A DNA stretch of 17,901 nucleotides, taken from positions 1-17,901 of the forward strand of contig JANWJI010000086.1 in assembly GCA_025449515.1 (NCBI GenBank), given 5' to 3'. The position numbers and the translations under genes were made by a program. The notes beneath the pieces were generated by a model. It did no database searches, had not been told where the DNA came from, and was given only the letters and a program-made list of their open reading frames with translations. This DNA is from Nitrososphaeraceae archaeon (GTDB lineage Archaea; Thermoproteota; Nitrososphaeria; Nitrososphaerales; Nitrososphaeraceae). Numbering within the stretch: position 1 is the stretch's first letter; each line of letters opens with the position of its first letter. Shown one piece after another: positions 7,608-14,595 of this stretch.

Positions 7608-8690
7608 ATGCCACGTTCGATAAGGACTATCCTGGTTACTTATCCTGAGCACAATGCCATTTCAGAGGCGAAATCCTTGGCCGATACTGCTGGATATTCA
7701 GTTGAGAAGATAGTGACTCAGAAAAATATCACTGGTTCAAAATATGGCGTTGGACGTGGGAAGGCACAGGAAATTAAAGACCTGGTTGACCAAATGAAGA
7801 TTGATGTGATTATATTCGATGAAGTGTTAAAGCCAACTCAACAATATAATCTCTCTAAGCTTTGTAAAGTCGAAACGATAGATAGAGAACGTCTGATTCT
7901 AAAGATCTTTGAATCAAGAGCAAGTAGCAATGAATCAAGGATTCAGATAAGGCTTGCTCAATTGCGATATGATATGTTTAGAGCCAGGGACAAAGTAAGA
8001 CTTGCCAAAAAGGGCGAACAACCTGGTTTCTTCGGTATGGGTAAATATGATGCTGATGTTTTTTTCTTGGATATTAAGCGTCATGTAACTCTTTTGAAAA
8101 AGAAACTGGAAAGGGAAGAAAGAAGGAGAAAGTTACATAGGACGCAGCGGTCAAAGTTGGGCCTACAAACAATTTCAATCGCTGGGTATACATCTGCAGG
8201 TAAAACAACATTATTTAATGCATTGACAGGAGAGACAAAAGATGTAGGACGGGAGATGTTTACGACATTATCTACATACACCAGAGCCATCTCTATGCGA
8301 GATATTAAATTCCTGTTGTCTGATACAGTAGGATTCATAAACAAACTGCCAGCATACATGATTGACGCGTTTAGATCTACTCTTAGTGAGCTGACATATT
8401 CTTCACTCATATTGCTCGTGCTAGATATCAGTGATCCTATCCCTGAAGTTAAAAGAAAATATGATAGCTCTATCCGTGTGTTGAATGAGTTGGGAGTTCC
8501 AATTGGTAAGGTATTTTATGTTTTAAATAAGACGGATTTGGTCAACGGATTCGAAAGCGTGACAGAGAAAGTCAATAAATTAGATATGATAAATAAGGAT
8601 TGTATCATGGCAGTTTCGGCTAAATCAGGATTTAATATCCACAAGCTAAAAGAATTGATGGCAGATTTATCTGAGGCTGATAGGATCTGA
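7608..8690 (+). CDS. hflX: ribosome-associated GTPase HflX
   Basis: GTP-binding protein of the OBG-HflX family, which binds 50S/70S ribosomes and in bacteria splits stalled or stressed ribosomes. The 360 residues have the expected layout. An N-terminal HflX domain (about 7-120) includes the GVGRGKAQEI motif (47-56) and FDEVLKPTQQYNL. A coiled, basic linker (about 125-182) follows. The G domain (about 186-358) has G1 GYTSAGKT (193-200), a switch-I threonine pair in FTTLSTYTR (218-226), G3 DTVGF (239-243), G4 NKTD (307-310) and G5 SAKSG (337-341). G1 has Ser196 where bacterial HflX usually has Asn, a mild change. The length is close to archaeal HflX and shorter than many bacterial forms with a C-terminal extension. 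ATG 7608 is supported by the TATA box 26 bases upstream. The gene is monocistronic. The identity is firm. Confidence 0.93.
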   Translation: MPRSIRTILVTYPEHNAISEAKSLADTAGYSVEKIVTQKNITGSKYGVGRGKAQEIKDLVDQMKIDVIIFDEVLKPTQQYNLSKLCKVETIDRERLILKIFESRASSNESRIQIRLAQLRYDMFRARDKVRLAKKGEQPGFFGMGKYDADVFFLDIKRHVTLLKKKLEREERRRKLHRTQRSKLGLQTISIAGYTSAGKTTLFNALTGETKDVGREMFTTLSTYTRAISMRDIKFLLSDTVGFINKLPAYMIDAFRSTLSELTYSSLILLVLDISDPIPEVKRKYDSSIRVLNELGVPIGKVFYVLNKTDLVNGFESVTEKVNKLDMINKDCIMAVSAKSGFNIHKLKELMADLSEADRI

Positions 8691-8763
8691 TTGCCAATTG
8701 TGAACTGCCGAAGTAGATTTTGGAATAAGATAGTGCAAAGCCGGTTATCTGTTAGCAGTTTAC

Positions 8764-9004
8764 CTAGGTCATATTCAATATTTCATTCTCCGATATAGGC
8801 ATCGACTTAAACATGCTTTTGCAACCACAACAAGGGGCACCGCATACTACGAAATGTCTCTAAATCAGTCCACGAAGCACACCAATAACACGAATTGCAA
8901 ATTACGAATTTCCTTTTCCTGAAAATTGCACTTCCAGTATCTCTGTCACAATTCTCCCTGCTATCGTGAGTACTGATACTTTCGTCTATTTCCAGTAAGC
9001 TCAT
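8764..9004 (-). pseudogene. small zinc-ribbon protein, frameshifted in a C4 run
   Basis: As read, ATG 9004 gives a 65-residue frame stopping at 8807. It holds CNSCYWCASW (C36, C39, C42) and then RCP at 55-57, after which the sequence turns meaningless (LLWLQKHV). Removing one base from the C4 run (minus strand, 8834-8837) moves to a frame giving RCPCCGCKS and SMPISENEILNMT, ending at TAG 8764-8766, a 79-residue protein with a second knuckle C56/C58 (C59 and C61 nearby). That completes a two-knuckle zinc-ribbon of the kind common among small thaumarchaeal proteins. A TATA-like box at 9033-9038 fits ATG 9004. Either the gene is freshly broken, the base is a sequencing error, or translation slips. 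The function is unknown; metal binding is inferred from the cysteines. Confidence 0.6.
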
Positions 9005-9032
9005 TCCTGAAACAAAAAATAGAAGTTTACAC

Positions 9033-9038
9033 TATAAA
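9033..9038 (-). promoter_or_regulatory. TATA box of the zinc-ribbon gene
   Basis: TTTATA on the minus strand, 29-34 bases before ATG 9004, predicts a nearly leaderless transcript. It supports the view that the frameshifted gene was recently functional. A palindrome GGAATATTCC lies further upstream at 9095-9104. Confidence 0.45.
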
Positions 9039-9185
9039 TGAATTCTGTCGAATCATCATATCGTTTCAATTCTGACATAATATTTAATTTAATAGGAATA
9101 TTCCATCCAATATTCCCTAGAATACATGAGGCGCCATTACAATTATGAATAGCCGCAGTTAGCAATTTATTTTGTCGTAATTTCT

Positions 9186-9210
9186 TATTTCTAGCCGTTA
9201 ATTAGAAATA
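9186..9210. repeat. perfect 8-base inverted repeat, 9-base loop
   Basis: Arms TATTTCTA and TAGAAATA are fully complementary. The structure is AT-only apart from one G/C pair and lies in a noncoding gap, so it may be chance or a hairpin remnant. No T run follows. Confidence 0.4.
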
Positions 9211-9380
9211 TTTGATGATTTTAGTTTTCGAGTATGCTGGATGATAGATCTCCATCAGGCCGTTAATTAAAATCCTTTAAAGCTCATCATAGCATGACGC
9301 CAGGCAAGACGGATCTCCGACTGTAACCAGAGGTGTCTTGATTTGGTAAAGAGGGTATCGCAAATTGTTAGAGAGAAATT

Positions 9381-9430
9381 ATCGAATTCCATTCAGCTCC
9401 TACAGCTAAATATTGCGGTTGTAATCCAAT
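9381..9430. repeat. 50-base dispersed repeat, noncoding copy
   Basis: 47 of 50 bases match 5843-5892, inside the secreted-protein gene. Read on the minus strand it still gives LQPQYLAVGAEWNSI and then leaves the protein (ISL and a stop). The flanks show no similarity, so this is a fragment rather than a whole pseudogene. Confidence 0.85.
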
Positions 9431-9612
9431 CAGACCTATGTGATGCACACAGATTGAGGCGTATTCTATGACCGAGTGAAGATGATTGTGCGTATCGTAC
9501 AGTTATTTGATTACTACACCGAGGTTCGATTCAATATGACATAGCATCCTAATAAATTGCATTCATTGATGTAACAATACCATCATAATATTTCAATAAT
9601 GATAAGTTTCAA

Positions 9613-9629
9613 TTGTGATCGATATACCA
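9613..9629 (+). repeat. 17-base exact repeat TTGTGATCGATATACCA, copy 1
   Basis: Exactly repeated at 13182-13198 in the same orientation. Both copies are intergenic: this one about 190 bases before the hypothetical gene at 9820, the other about 290 bases before cdc48. Confidence 0.6.
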
Positions 9630-9699
9630 CAACCCATAGGTATTAAATAAACCGTCCTCCGGATATTAAGAATTATTGATTGTCCTACTAGCATAATAT

Positions 9700-9759
9700 T
9701 TTTGTGTTAAATAGGCATTTTGTGTTACAAGATTAATACATCAGCTTTTTAGACACAAA
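9700..9759 (+). promoter_or_regulatory. three TTTGTGT elements upstream of the 9820 gene
   Basis: TTTTGTGTTA occurs at 9700-9709 and 9718-9727 (18-base spacing), and ACACAAA, its inverse core, at 9753-9759. They lie 28-87 bases before the TATA box at 9787, where an archaeal activator could bind. This is a pattern only. Confidence 0.3.
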
Positions 9760-9786
9760 TTAGCAAAATCATTATACAATAAGAGA

Positions 9787-9794
9787 TTTAAAAA
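9787..9794 (+). promoter_or_regulatory. TATA box of the hypothetical gene at 9820
   Basis: TTTAAAAA lies 26-33 bases before ATG 9820. Transcription start would fall near 9816, downstream of the out-of-frame ATG at 9804, so it favours the 9820 frame. Confidence 0.45.
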
Positions 9795-9819
9795 AAATAT
9801 AGTATGCAAGTTCAGGACA

Positions 9820-10362
9820 ATGGGCATGATTTCAGCGGAGGAGGCGAAAATAAAACTTTCGGAGTGGAATGTATTAATAAAATATATGAATTTCCTGCAG
9901 GCTAATGGCTTCACAGATTGTGGTAAGGGTCAGATATTGGGGCAAGTATCTTTGATCAGAGAATGCCTAGGCGATAACATCATATTTGATGGAGAAAATA
10001 CAATTGGTGCCAGAGAAAAAGAAGATATGCCAAGGGAGGGAATACAGAGACCTGAGAATGGCGCCGAAAATGATCTGTCTCCAAATCTTAAAGAAGAAGC
10101 GTCTGAAGGCGGTTCGGGATTATTAAAGCAAGTTAGTAATCTAGTTTCGGACGGGTTGAAAGAAGAAGTTCAACTGGTTGCATCTCGAAAAGATGAATCG
10201 TTGTCTGGTGAATTTCGACAATTGGCTGATGACAGCGCGATATCAGTTGATAAACCAAGAGGATTGGTTTCTAGACGTACTGAAGCATTGGTCACAAAAG
10301 AACTAAATGGTTCTTGGCTTGATAAAATCAAACGAATAACAGAAATCGAAGAGTGGAGATAA
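9820..10362 (+). CDS. hypothetical protein, helical N-terminus and acidic tail
   Basis: I do not recognise this 180-residue protein. The N-terminal 55 residues look folded and helical (EEAKIKLSEWNVLIKYMNFL, then GKGQILGQVSLIRECLG), with cysteines at 34 and 50. Residues about 60-160 are rich in Glu, Ser, Lys and Gly and are probably flexible, with a short amphipathic patch LLKQVSNLVSDGL at about 101-113. The C-terminus (LDKIKRITEIEEWR) is a likely helix. No signal peptide or membrane segment is seen, so it is probably cytoplasmic. A TATA box 26-33 bases upstream supports ATG 9820; ATG 9826 is an alternative. It is convergent with cdc48, with T-rich terminators between, so no operon partner suggests a role. 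Confidence 0.65.
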   Translation: MGMISAEEAKIKLSEWNVLIKYMNFLQANGFTDCGKGQILGQVSLIRECLGDNIIFDGENTIGAREKEDMPREGIQRPENGAENDLSPNLKEEASEGGSGLLKQVSNLVSDGLKEEVQLVASRKDESLSGEFRQLADDSAISVDKPRGLVSRRTEALVTKELNGSWLDKIKRITEIEEWR

Positions 10363-10430
10363 AACGAATATTAATAGAATGATCTTTTCATCAAAAGTAA
10401 CCAGCGTTTGTTTATCGAATACCTATATGC

Positions 10431-10524
10431 TTTTTTAAGAAGCTTGAATAGAAAAAATCAAACAAAGTAGCGCTGCTAGATCCTGGTTGTCACCGGGATG
10501 GCCTCGAGCAATACTTTTTTATTG
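10431..10524. terminator. terminator region between two convergent genes
   Basis: Between the ends of the hypothetical gene and cdc48 lie T6 (10431-10436, plus), A6 (10452-10457, giving T6 on the minus strand), a hairpin ATCCTGGT-TGTC-ACCGGGAT with one wobble pair (10480-10499), and CAATA-n6-TATTG around a T run (10509-10524). Archaeal termination uses T runs, so both strands are served. Confidence 0.5.
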
Positions 10525-10558
10525 TGATTGGCTTGGCGAAGTTATTAGTAAATATGTA

Positions 10559-12889
10559 TTAAGTGATGCCTCCTGCGGCAACATTAGCGTCTTTTGAGCC
10601 TTTTCTTTTAGCTCCGATCTCTGGGTTTCCAAACTCTTCTGATATGCGCTTATACATGGTCAACTCTTGGCTAGAAAGCGGTCTTATCTTCTTCATGGCT
10701 TCTTCGAATTCCTGCATATGTAATTTTAGCTCTTTAGCATGTTTCTCTGCTTCGTCTGGATCTGGATATTTAAGGATATGTTTACGCAAAGCGAGCATAA
10801 CCGCTGCTGAACTCATAGATGAAATGTCAGCCCCTGTATATCCTTCAGACAGGTCTGCTAACTGCTCTAGACTTACATCTTCAGAAAGCGGTTTACTCTT
10901 TGTATGGATTTTCAAGATTTGAAGCCTAGATTCGCGATCGGGCTGTGACACGTATAACAGTCTGTCAAATCTGCCTGGTCTCAGAAGAGCAGGATCTATA
11001 ATGTCTGGTCTGTTTGTCGCCGCAATCACAACCACGTTAGTCAATATTTCGAGACCGTCCAATTCCGTCAGCAATTGGCTTATCACTCTTTCAGTTACGT
11101 TTGAGTCTCCAAAGCCTCCTCCTCTCGTAGGGGCTATTGCGTCTATTTCATCAAAAAAGATCAGGCAAGGTGCTGCCTGTCGTGCCTTTCTAAAGACCTC
11201 TCTGATGCCTTTTTCGGATTCTCCTACCCATTTTGAAAGTAGCTCGGGTCCCTTTATACTAATAAAATTGGCTTCGCTCTCATTTGCCGCAGCCTTAGCC
11301 ATCAAAGTCTTGCCTGTTCCAGGAGGTCCATAAAGCAAGATACCTTTTGGAGGTGCAGCGTCAACAAACGTAAACAATCCTTGGTATTTCAATGGCCATT
11401 CCACAGCTTCTTGAAGTTCCTCCTTTATATCGGGCAGTCCACCGATGTCATCCCATTTAACATTAGGTATTTCTACGAAGACCTCTCTCATAGCTGACGG
11501 TTCCATTTCCTTTATCACACCTGTAAAATCTTGCATGGTGACTATGATCTTCTTTAGAGTCTCGCTCGGAATACTCTCAGACGACAGATCTATCTGTGGA
11601 AGCACTCTCCTCAACGCTCTCATTGCGGCTTCTTTAGACAAAGCCTGCAGATCAGCGCCAACAAATCCGTGAGATATGTCAGCAAGTTTTTCCAAATCCA
11701 CATCTTTCGCAAGTGGCATTCCTCTCGCATGAATCTGCAATATTTCTAGTCTGCCATCTCTATCAGGTACGCCTAATTCAATCTCTCTGTCAAATCTCCC
11801 AGGTCGTCGTAATGCAGGATCGACTGCATTTACTCTGTTTGTTGCTCCGATAACCACTACCTTACCCCTTGAAGACATTCCATCCATCAGCGAAAGTAAT
11901 TGTGCGACTACTCTTCTTTCGACCTCTCCTGACACTTCCTCTCTCTTTGGAGCTATAGAATCTATTTCATCGATAAAAATAATAGACGGCGCATTTTTTT
12001 CTGCTTGTTCAAAGATGTTACGAAGTTTTTCCTCGGATTCTCCATAGTATTTACTCATTATCTCTGGTCCACCAATCGTATAAAAACTCGCGTTGGTTTC
12101 GTTAGCAACGGCCTTTGCTAATAGGGTCTTCCCTGTGCCAGGAGGACCATGCAAAAGGACGCCCTTTGGAGCTTCAACCCCCAGCCTTTTAAACAATTCG
12201 GGATGCCTTAATGGGAGTTCAATCATCTCTCGGACTCTGGCGACTTCGCTTCTTATTCCACCAATGTCTTCGTAGGTGATAGAAGGAGCGCCACCTTCTT
12301 TCGAAATCTCTACTGCCTTAGTACTCTCTTCAGAAACTGTAATCTTTGTAGAATCCGTAATTATAACTGGACCAGAAGGATTAGTGGATATTACAACCAA
12401 ATCAATCCTTTGACCCATTACGCTTATCGGTATCGTGTCACCTTTGGTCATCAAATGGCCGTTAAGATAATCGGAAAGATAGTCCTCAGCACCGACTATT
12501 CTAAGGGGTTCAGTAGGAGCCAGAGTTATGCTCTTCGCATCCTTTGATTCGACTTTTTTAAGTTCCACGGAATCATTAATACCTATATCCAGCTTATTTC
12601 TTGCATAGCCATCGATCCGGATTAGACCCTTGTTTTTGTCGGTTTCCCTCGCCGGCCAGTTTAGAACTGTAGTTTTTTTTCCAAGTGAAGATATCTCAAG
12701 CGCATCACCAGTTGATATATTCAGTCGTTCGGCTACAGTTGGGTCCACACGAGCGATCTTTCTTCCCACATCTCTCTGCTCAGCCTCGGCAACCTTTAGA
12801 CTGATAGATTTATTTTTTTTGGCATCGAAATTGGTAGGCTGAAAGTCTTTACCATCATCATTACTATTTCCATTTAGATCAGATGACAT
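10559..12889 (-). CDS. cdc48: Cdc48/VAT-type AAA+ unfoldase with two ATPase rings
   Basis: Cytoplasmic AAA+ ATPase of the Cdc48/p97/VAT family, which forms hexamers that unfold proteins, in archaea often for the proteasome. With ATG 12889 it has 776 residues. The N domain (about 27-190) has the double-psi barrel part (RVDPTVAERLNISTGDALEI) and a second barrel. D1 has Walker A GPPGTGKT (248-255), Walker B IIFIDEID (303-310) and the Arg-finger motif RRPGRFD (361-367). D2 has GPPGTGKT (521-528), LIFFDEID (576-583) and RPGRFD (637-642). Both active sites look complete. The frame can be extended to TTG 12907, but a TATA-like stretch (minus strand, about 12917-12928) lies about 30 bases before ATG 12889 and favours it. 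The C-terminus ends AAGGIT without an HbYX proteasome-docking tail. Single gene. The identity is firm. Confidence 0.95.
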   Translation of the reverse strand: MSSDLNGNSNDDGKDFQPTNFDAKKNKSISLKVAEAEQRDVGRKIARVDPTVAERLNISTGDALEISSLGKKTTVLNWPARETDKNKGLIRIDGYARNKLDIGINDSVELKKVESKDAKSITLAPTEPLRIVGAEDYLSDYLNGHLMTKGDTIPISVMGQRIDLVVISTNPSGPVIITDSTKITVSEESTKAVEISKEGGAPSITYEDIGGIRSEVARVREMIELPLRHPELFKRLGVEAPKGVLLHGPPGTGKTLLAKAVANETNASFYTIGGPEIMSKYYGESEEKLRNIFEQAEKNAPSIIFIDEIDSIAPKREEVSGEVERRVVAQLLSLMDGMSSRGKVVVIGATNRVNAVDPALRRPGRFDREIELGVPDRDGRLEILQIHARGMPLAKDVDLEKLADISHGFVGADLQALSKEAAMRALRRVLPQIDLSSESIPSETLKKIIVTMQDFTGVIKEMEPSAMREVFVEIPNVKWDDIGGLPDIKEELQEAVEWPLKYQGLFTFVDAAPPKGILLYGPPGTGKTLMAKAAANESEANFISIKGPELLSKWVGESEKGIREVFRKARQAAPCLIFFDEIDAIAPTRGGGFGDSNVTERVISQLLTELDGLEILTNVVVIAATNRPDIIDPALLRPGRFDRLLYVSQPDRESRLQILKIHTKSKPLSEDVSLEQLADLSEGYTGADISSMSSAAVMLALRKHILKYPDPDEAEKHAKELKLHMQEFEEAMKKIRPLSSQELTMYKRISEEFGNPEIGAKRKGSKDANVAAGGIT

Positions 12890-12907
12890 CCAGCAATTCA
12901 ATTGCAA

Positions 12908-13287
12908 TATGTCATGTTAATACTTTACCATCCACATCATAACTCATTCGCGCGTTCAATCGCTAAAATCACATTGTTCGTATCTTCGCGTTGCAATAAT
13001 AGACAAATGCTATGTATCCATCTATCATCATCATTTCTAATTACTCCCCAAATCTTCAGAATGATCATTTGCTGCGAGGATCAGAATTTAGTTAATGTTT
13101 TGTTAAAGGATTCAATTGTCAGATGATAGTTATTCACATTTGATGTACTCCGTAACTAGGATTTAAGACAATGATTATCTGTTGTGATCGATATACCAGT
13201 CTGGACTAATTGTCTTTTCATAATTATATAAAAACTAAGAGATCATGACTTGAATTATAATTAAGATAACAACTATTGGAATTACGC
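12908..13287. other. noncoding region upstream of cdc48
   Basis: Holds the cdc48 promoter (TATA-like about 12917-12928, minus) and the second 17-base repeat at 13182-13198. The open frame 12902-13126 on the plus strand has no protein-like pattern and overlaps the cdc48 promoter. Confidence 0.4.
13182..13198 (+). repeat. 17-base exact repeat TTGTGATCGATATACCA, copy 2
   Basis: Exact match to 9613-9629. It lies in the gap between cdc48 and the TatD-family gene. Flanks differ. Confidence 0.6.
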
Positions 13288-13300
13288 ATATATTTAAAAA
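13288..13300 (+). promoter_or_regulatory. strong TATA-like box on the plus strand
   Basis: ATATATTTAAAAA is centred about 30 bases before ATG 13324, near-ideal spacing for a leaderless archaeal gene. No long plus-strand gene follows, so it would serve the 24-codon frame at 13324 or an RNA antisense to the TatD gene end. Confidence 0.45.
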
Positions 13301-13323
13301 CGTTTGAAGGTAAATCGCCTTAA

Positions 13324-13398
13324 ATGTCGTCGTTAAAGTCATCTTGTGGTTGTTTTAATCCGTGTCAATTTGTGGATGAATTCACGGCCTCCACGTGA
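13324..13398 (+). CDS. candidate 24-residue cysteine-containing micropeptide
   Basis: A short frame starts MSSLKSSCGCFNPCQFVDEF and ends TAST before TGA. It has three cysteines in a C-x-C-x3-C arrangement, which could bind a metal. A TATA-like box (13288-13300) gives nearly leaderless transcription, and a 7-base-pair hairpin begins one base after the stop (13400-13417). Its last 17 bases overlap the 3' end of the convergent TatD-family gene. I do not recognise it. Chance remains possible for a frame this short; transcription plus conservation of the three cysteines would decide. Confidence 0.3.
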   Translation: MSSLKSSCGCFNPCQFVDEFTAST

Positions 13399-14212
13399 AT
13401 TTAGGCGATTGCCTAAAGAACTCAACTGCATTTGAGAAAGTGACCTTTTCAATTTCGTTCTCACTAAATCCCCCAGATTTTTTCATTTCTTGGGCAACTA
13501 TTGGAACGCTTAAAGGATCGGAACGACCCCAATCAGCTGCGCTATGAATCATCACATGTTCTGTTCCGTATTTATTCAGAATTTTAATTGCCCGATCAGG
13601 AGACAATTTTGTGACAGGGTATACAGACAATCCAGCCCACATTCCCATTTCCAGTGTTTTTCCTATGGTCTCTTCCACATTATGATCAATAAGCATTTTT
13701 TTACTGTCGTATTTTATTTTGTTACTATCTAAGTTATCGTTCATTATCCTCTCTGTATTTTGGATTCCTTTTAACTTGTTCTTATGTGGAAGATGGATCG
13801 TCATAAGCATGTGTCGTTCTGATGCTATATCCATCTGTTTAATAAAAATTTCTTCCTCCAAATCATTTATTTGATCGTAACCAATTTCACCTACCGCTAC
13901 AACTCCATCTCTTTCTAGGTAACCGTTTTTCACCATTGCCTCAACCGCATCAAGAGCAAGTGGCCTTTCAGCAGCTTCTTTCGGGTTAACAGAAATGCAC
14001 GAATAGTGCTCTATTCCAAATTCCTTGGCCCGCTCGGGTTCAAATGAAATCATGTTCTCCCAGTAATCTTCAAAAGTTCCGACAAATCTCCTAGGACTTC
14101 CTAACCAAAATGAAGGCTGAACTATTACTTCAATCCCAGCTTTTGACATAGCCTCATAGTCATTAGTTGTTCTAGAATACATATGGATATGTGGGTCAAA
14201 TAATCTCGGCAT
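13382..14212 (-). CDS. TatD-family metal-dependent hydrolase, EboB-like
   Basis: Cytoplasmic hydrolase of the amidohydrolase superfamily, TatD family, 276 residues. All metal ligands are visible: HxH at 8 and 10 (DPHIHMYSRT), Glu109 in VAVGEIGY, His140 in MTIHLPHK, His177 in LIDHNVEET and Asp227 in SAADWG. From memory, several stretches follow EboB of bacterial and algal-plastid ebo clusters rather than DNase TatD: DPHIHMxSRTTxDYxAM near the start, SFWLGSPR, IDHNxEET, GxWAxxxxYPxTK and SADWGxSDPL. EboB belongs to a cluster (EboA-F) tied to making or exporting a small molecule. Here no other ebo gene is adjacent, so the substrate is open. ATG 14212 is supported by a TATA-like box at 14238-14250. 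The gene ends with a coding hairpin at 13400-13417. The family is firm, the EboB link likely. Confidence 0.85.
   Translation of the reverse strand: MPRLFDPHIHMYSRTTNDYEAMSKAGIEVIVQPSFWLGSPRRFVGTFEDYWENMISFEPERAKEFGIEHYSCISVNPKEAAERPLALDAVEAMVKNGYLERDGVVAVGEIGYDQINDLEEEIFIKQMDIASERHMLMTIHLPHKNKLKGIQNTERIMNDNLDSNKIKYDSKKMLIDHNVEETIGKTLEMGMWAGLSVYPVTKLSPDRAIKILNKYGTEHVMIHSAADWGRSDPLSVPIVAQEMKKSGGFSENEIEKVTFSNAVEFFRQSPKFTWRP
13400..13417. terminator. 7-base-pair hairpin TTTAGGC-GATT-GCCTAAA
   Basis: A perfect inverted repeat with a 4-base loop, inside the last codons of the TatD-family gene and one base after the stop of the candidate micropeptide. The half-sites resemble the operators (TTAGG/CCTAA) but with 6 instead of 4 bases between. 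No T run follows on either strand, so its role is unclear. Confidence 0.35.
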
Positions 14213-14237
14213 TGATGAGATTGCACTTACAGACGAT

Positions 14238-14250
14238 TATATTTATTTAA
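14238..14250 (-). promoter_or_regulatory. TATA box of the TatD-family gene
   Basis: The minus strand reads TTAAATAAATATA about 25-38 bases before ATG 14212, giving a short or absent leader. It supports the start chosen. Confidence 0.5.
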
Positions 14251-14595
14251 TGACTCATGGCGATGATTTGTTGGCTAGTATATTAGTATGTTCACTGAAT
14301 CTGAATCCTAAGTTGCTACGACAATATCTATATCAGTCTTGGGAATCAGCTAAATAACAAATTCTAAAAAGCACGTCGTTTCTTCTAGGACTTTTGGCCG
14401 AAATCCGTCACATATGTTGGGGACAAGTTTTGTCTTCATGTTAGTGATTTTATCTAGCGGATATAGCAGTCGATTGCAAACGCAAGAGAAAGAACAAAGA
14501 TATAGAATATTTTATACAAATACTTTGTACCTTCATATTGACAATGTACGCAGATCCTGCGAAACAGAACGTTCGACTAGTATATCCAGATGTAG
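14251..14595. other. noncoding gap between hyuA-like and TatD-family genes
   Basis: About 345 bases. The plus-strand frames here (14414-14623, and a 20-codon frame at 14544-14606 behind a TATA-like stretch near 14509) have no recognisable protein pattern. It serves as the 3' region of the hyuA-like gene; no clear terminator was seen. Confidence 0.35.

Larger units (their letters stand above)
9039..9786. other. 750-base noncoding region with gene debris
   Basis: This is the longest gap in the window. It holds the 50-base copy of the secreted-protein gene (9381-9430), a perfect 8-base inverted repeat (9186-9210), an 11-base direct repeat GCCGTTAATTA (9194-9204 and 9259-9269), a 17-base repeat shared with 13182-13198, and a cluster of TTTGTGT elements before the next gene. 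No open frame of note and no tRNA were seen. It looks like decayed or rearranged sequence. Confidence 0.5.

Noticed and set aside
9213..9262. Possible C/D-box RNA (TGATGA ... CTGG ... TGATAG)
   Set aside because: The D boxes do not match CTGA and no terminal stem is visible.
9500..9545. tRNA-like GAGGTTCGATTC stretch
   Set aside because: No matching acceptor, anticodon or D arms around it; the region is too AT-rich for a thaumarchaeal tRNA.
9804..9905. Out-of-frame 33-codon frame starting ATG 9804 (MQVQDNGHDF), overlapping the hypothetical gene
   Set aside because: The TATA box at 9787 puts transcription start downstream of this ATG, and the overlapping 180-residue frame is far longer.
12902..13126. 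74-codon plus-strand frame beside the cdc48 start
   Set aside because: It overlaps the cdc48 promoter and shows no protein-like pattern.
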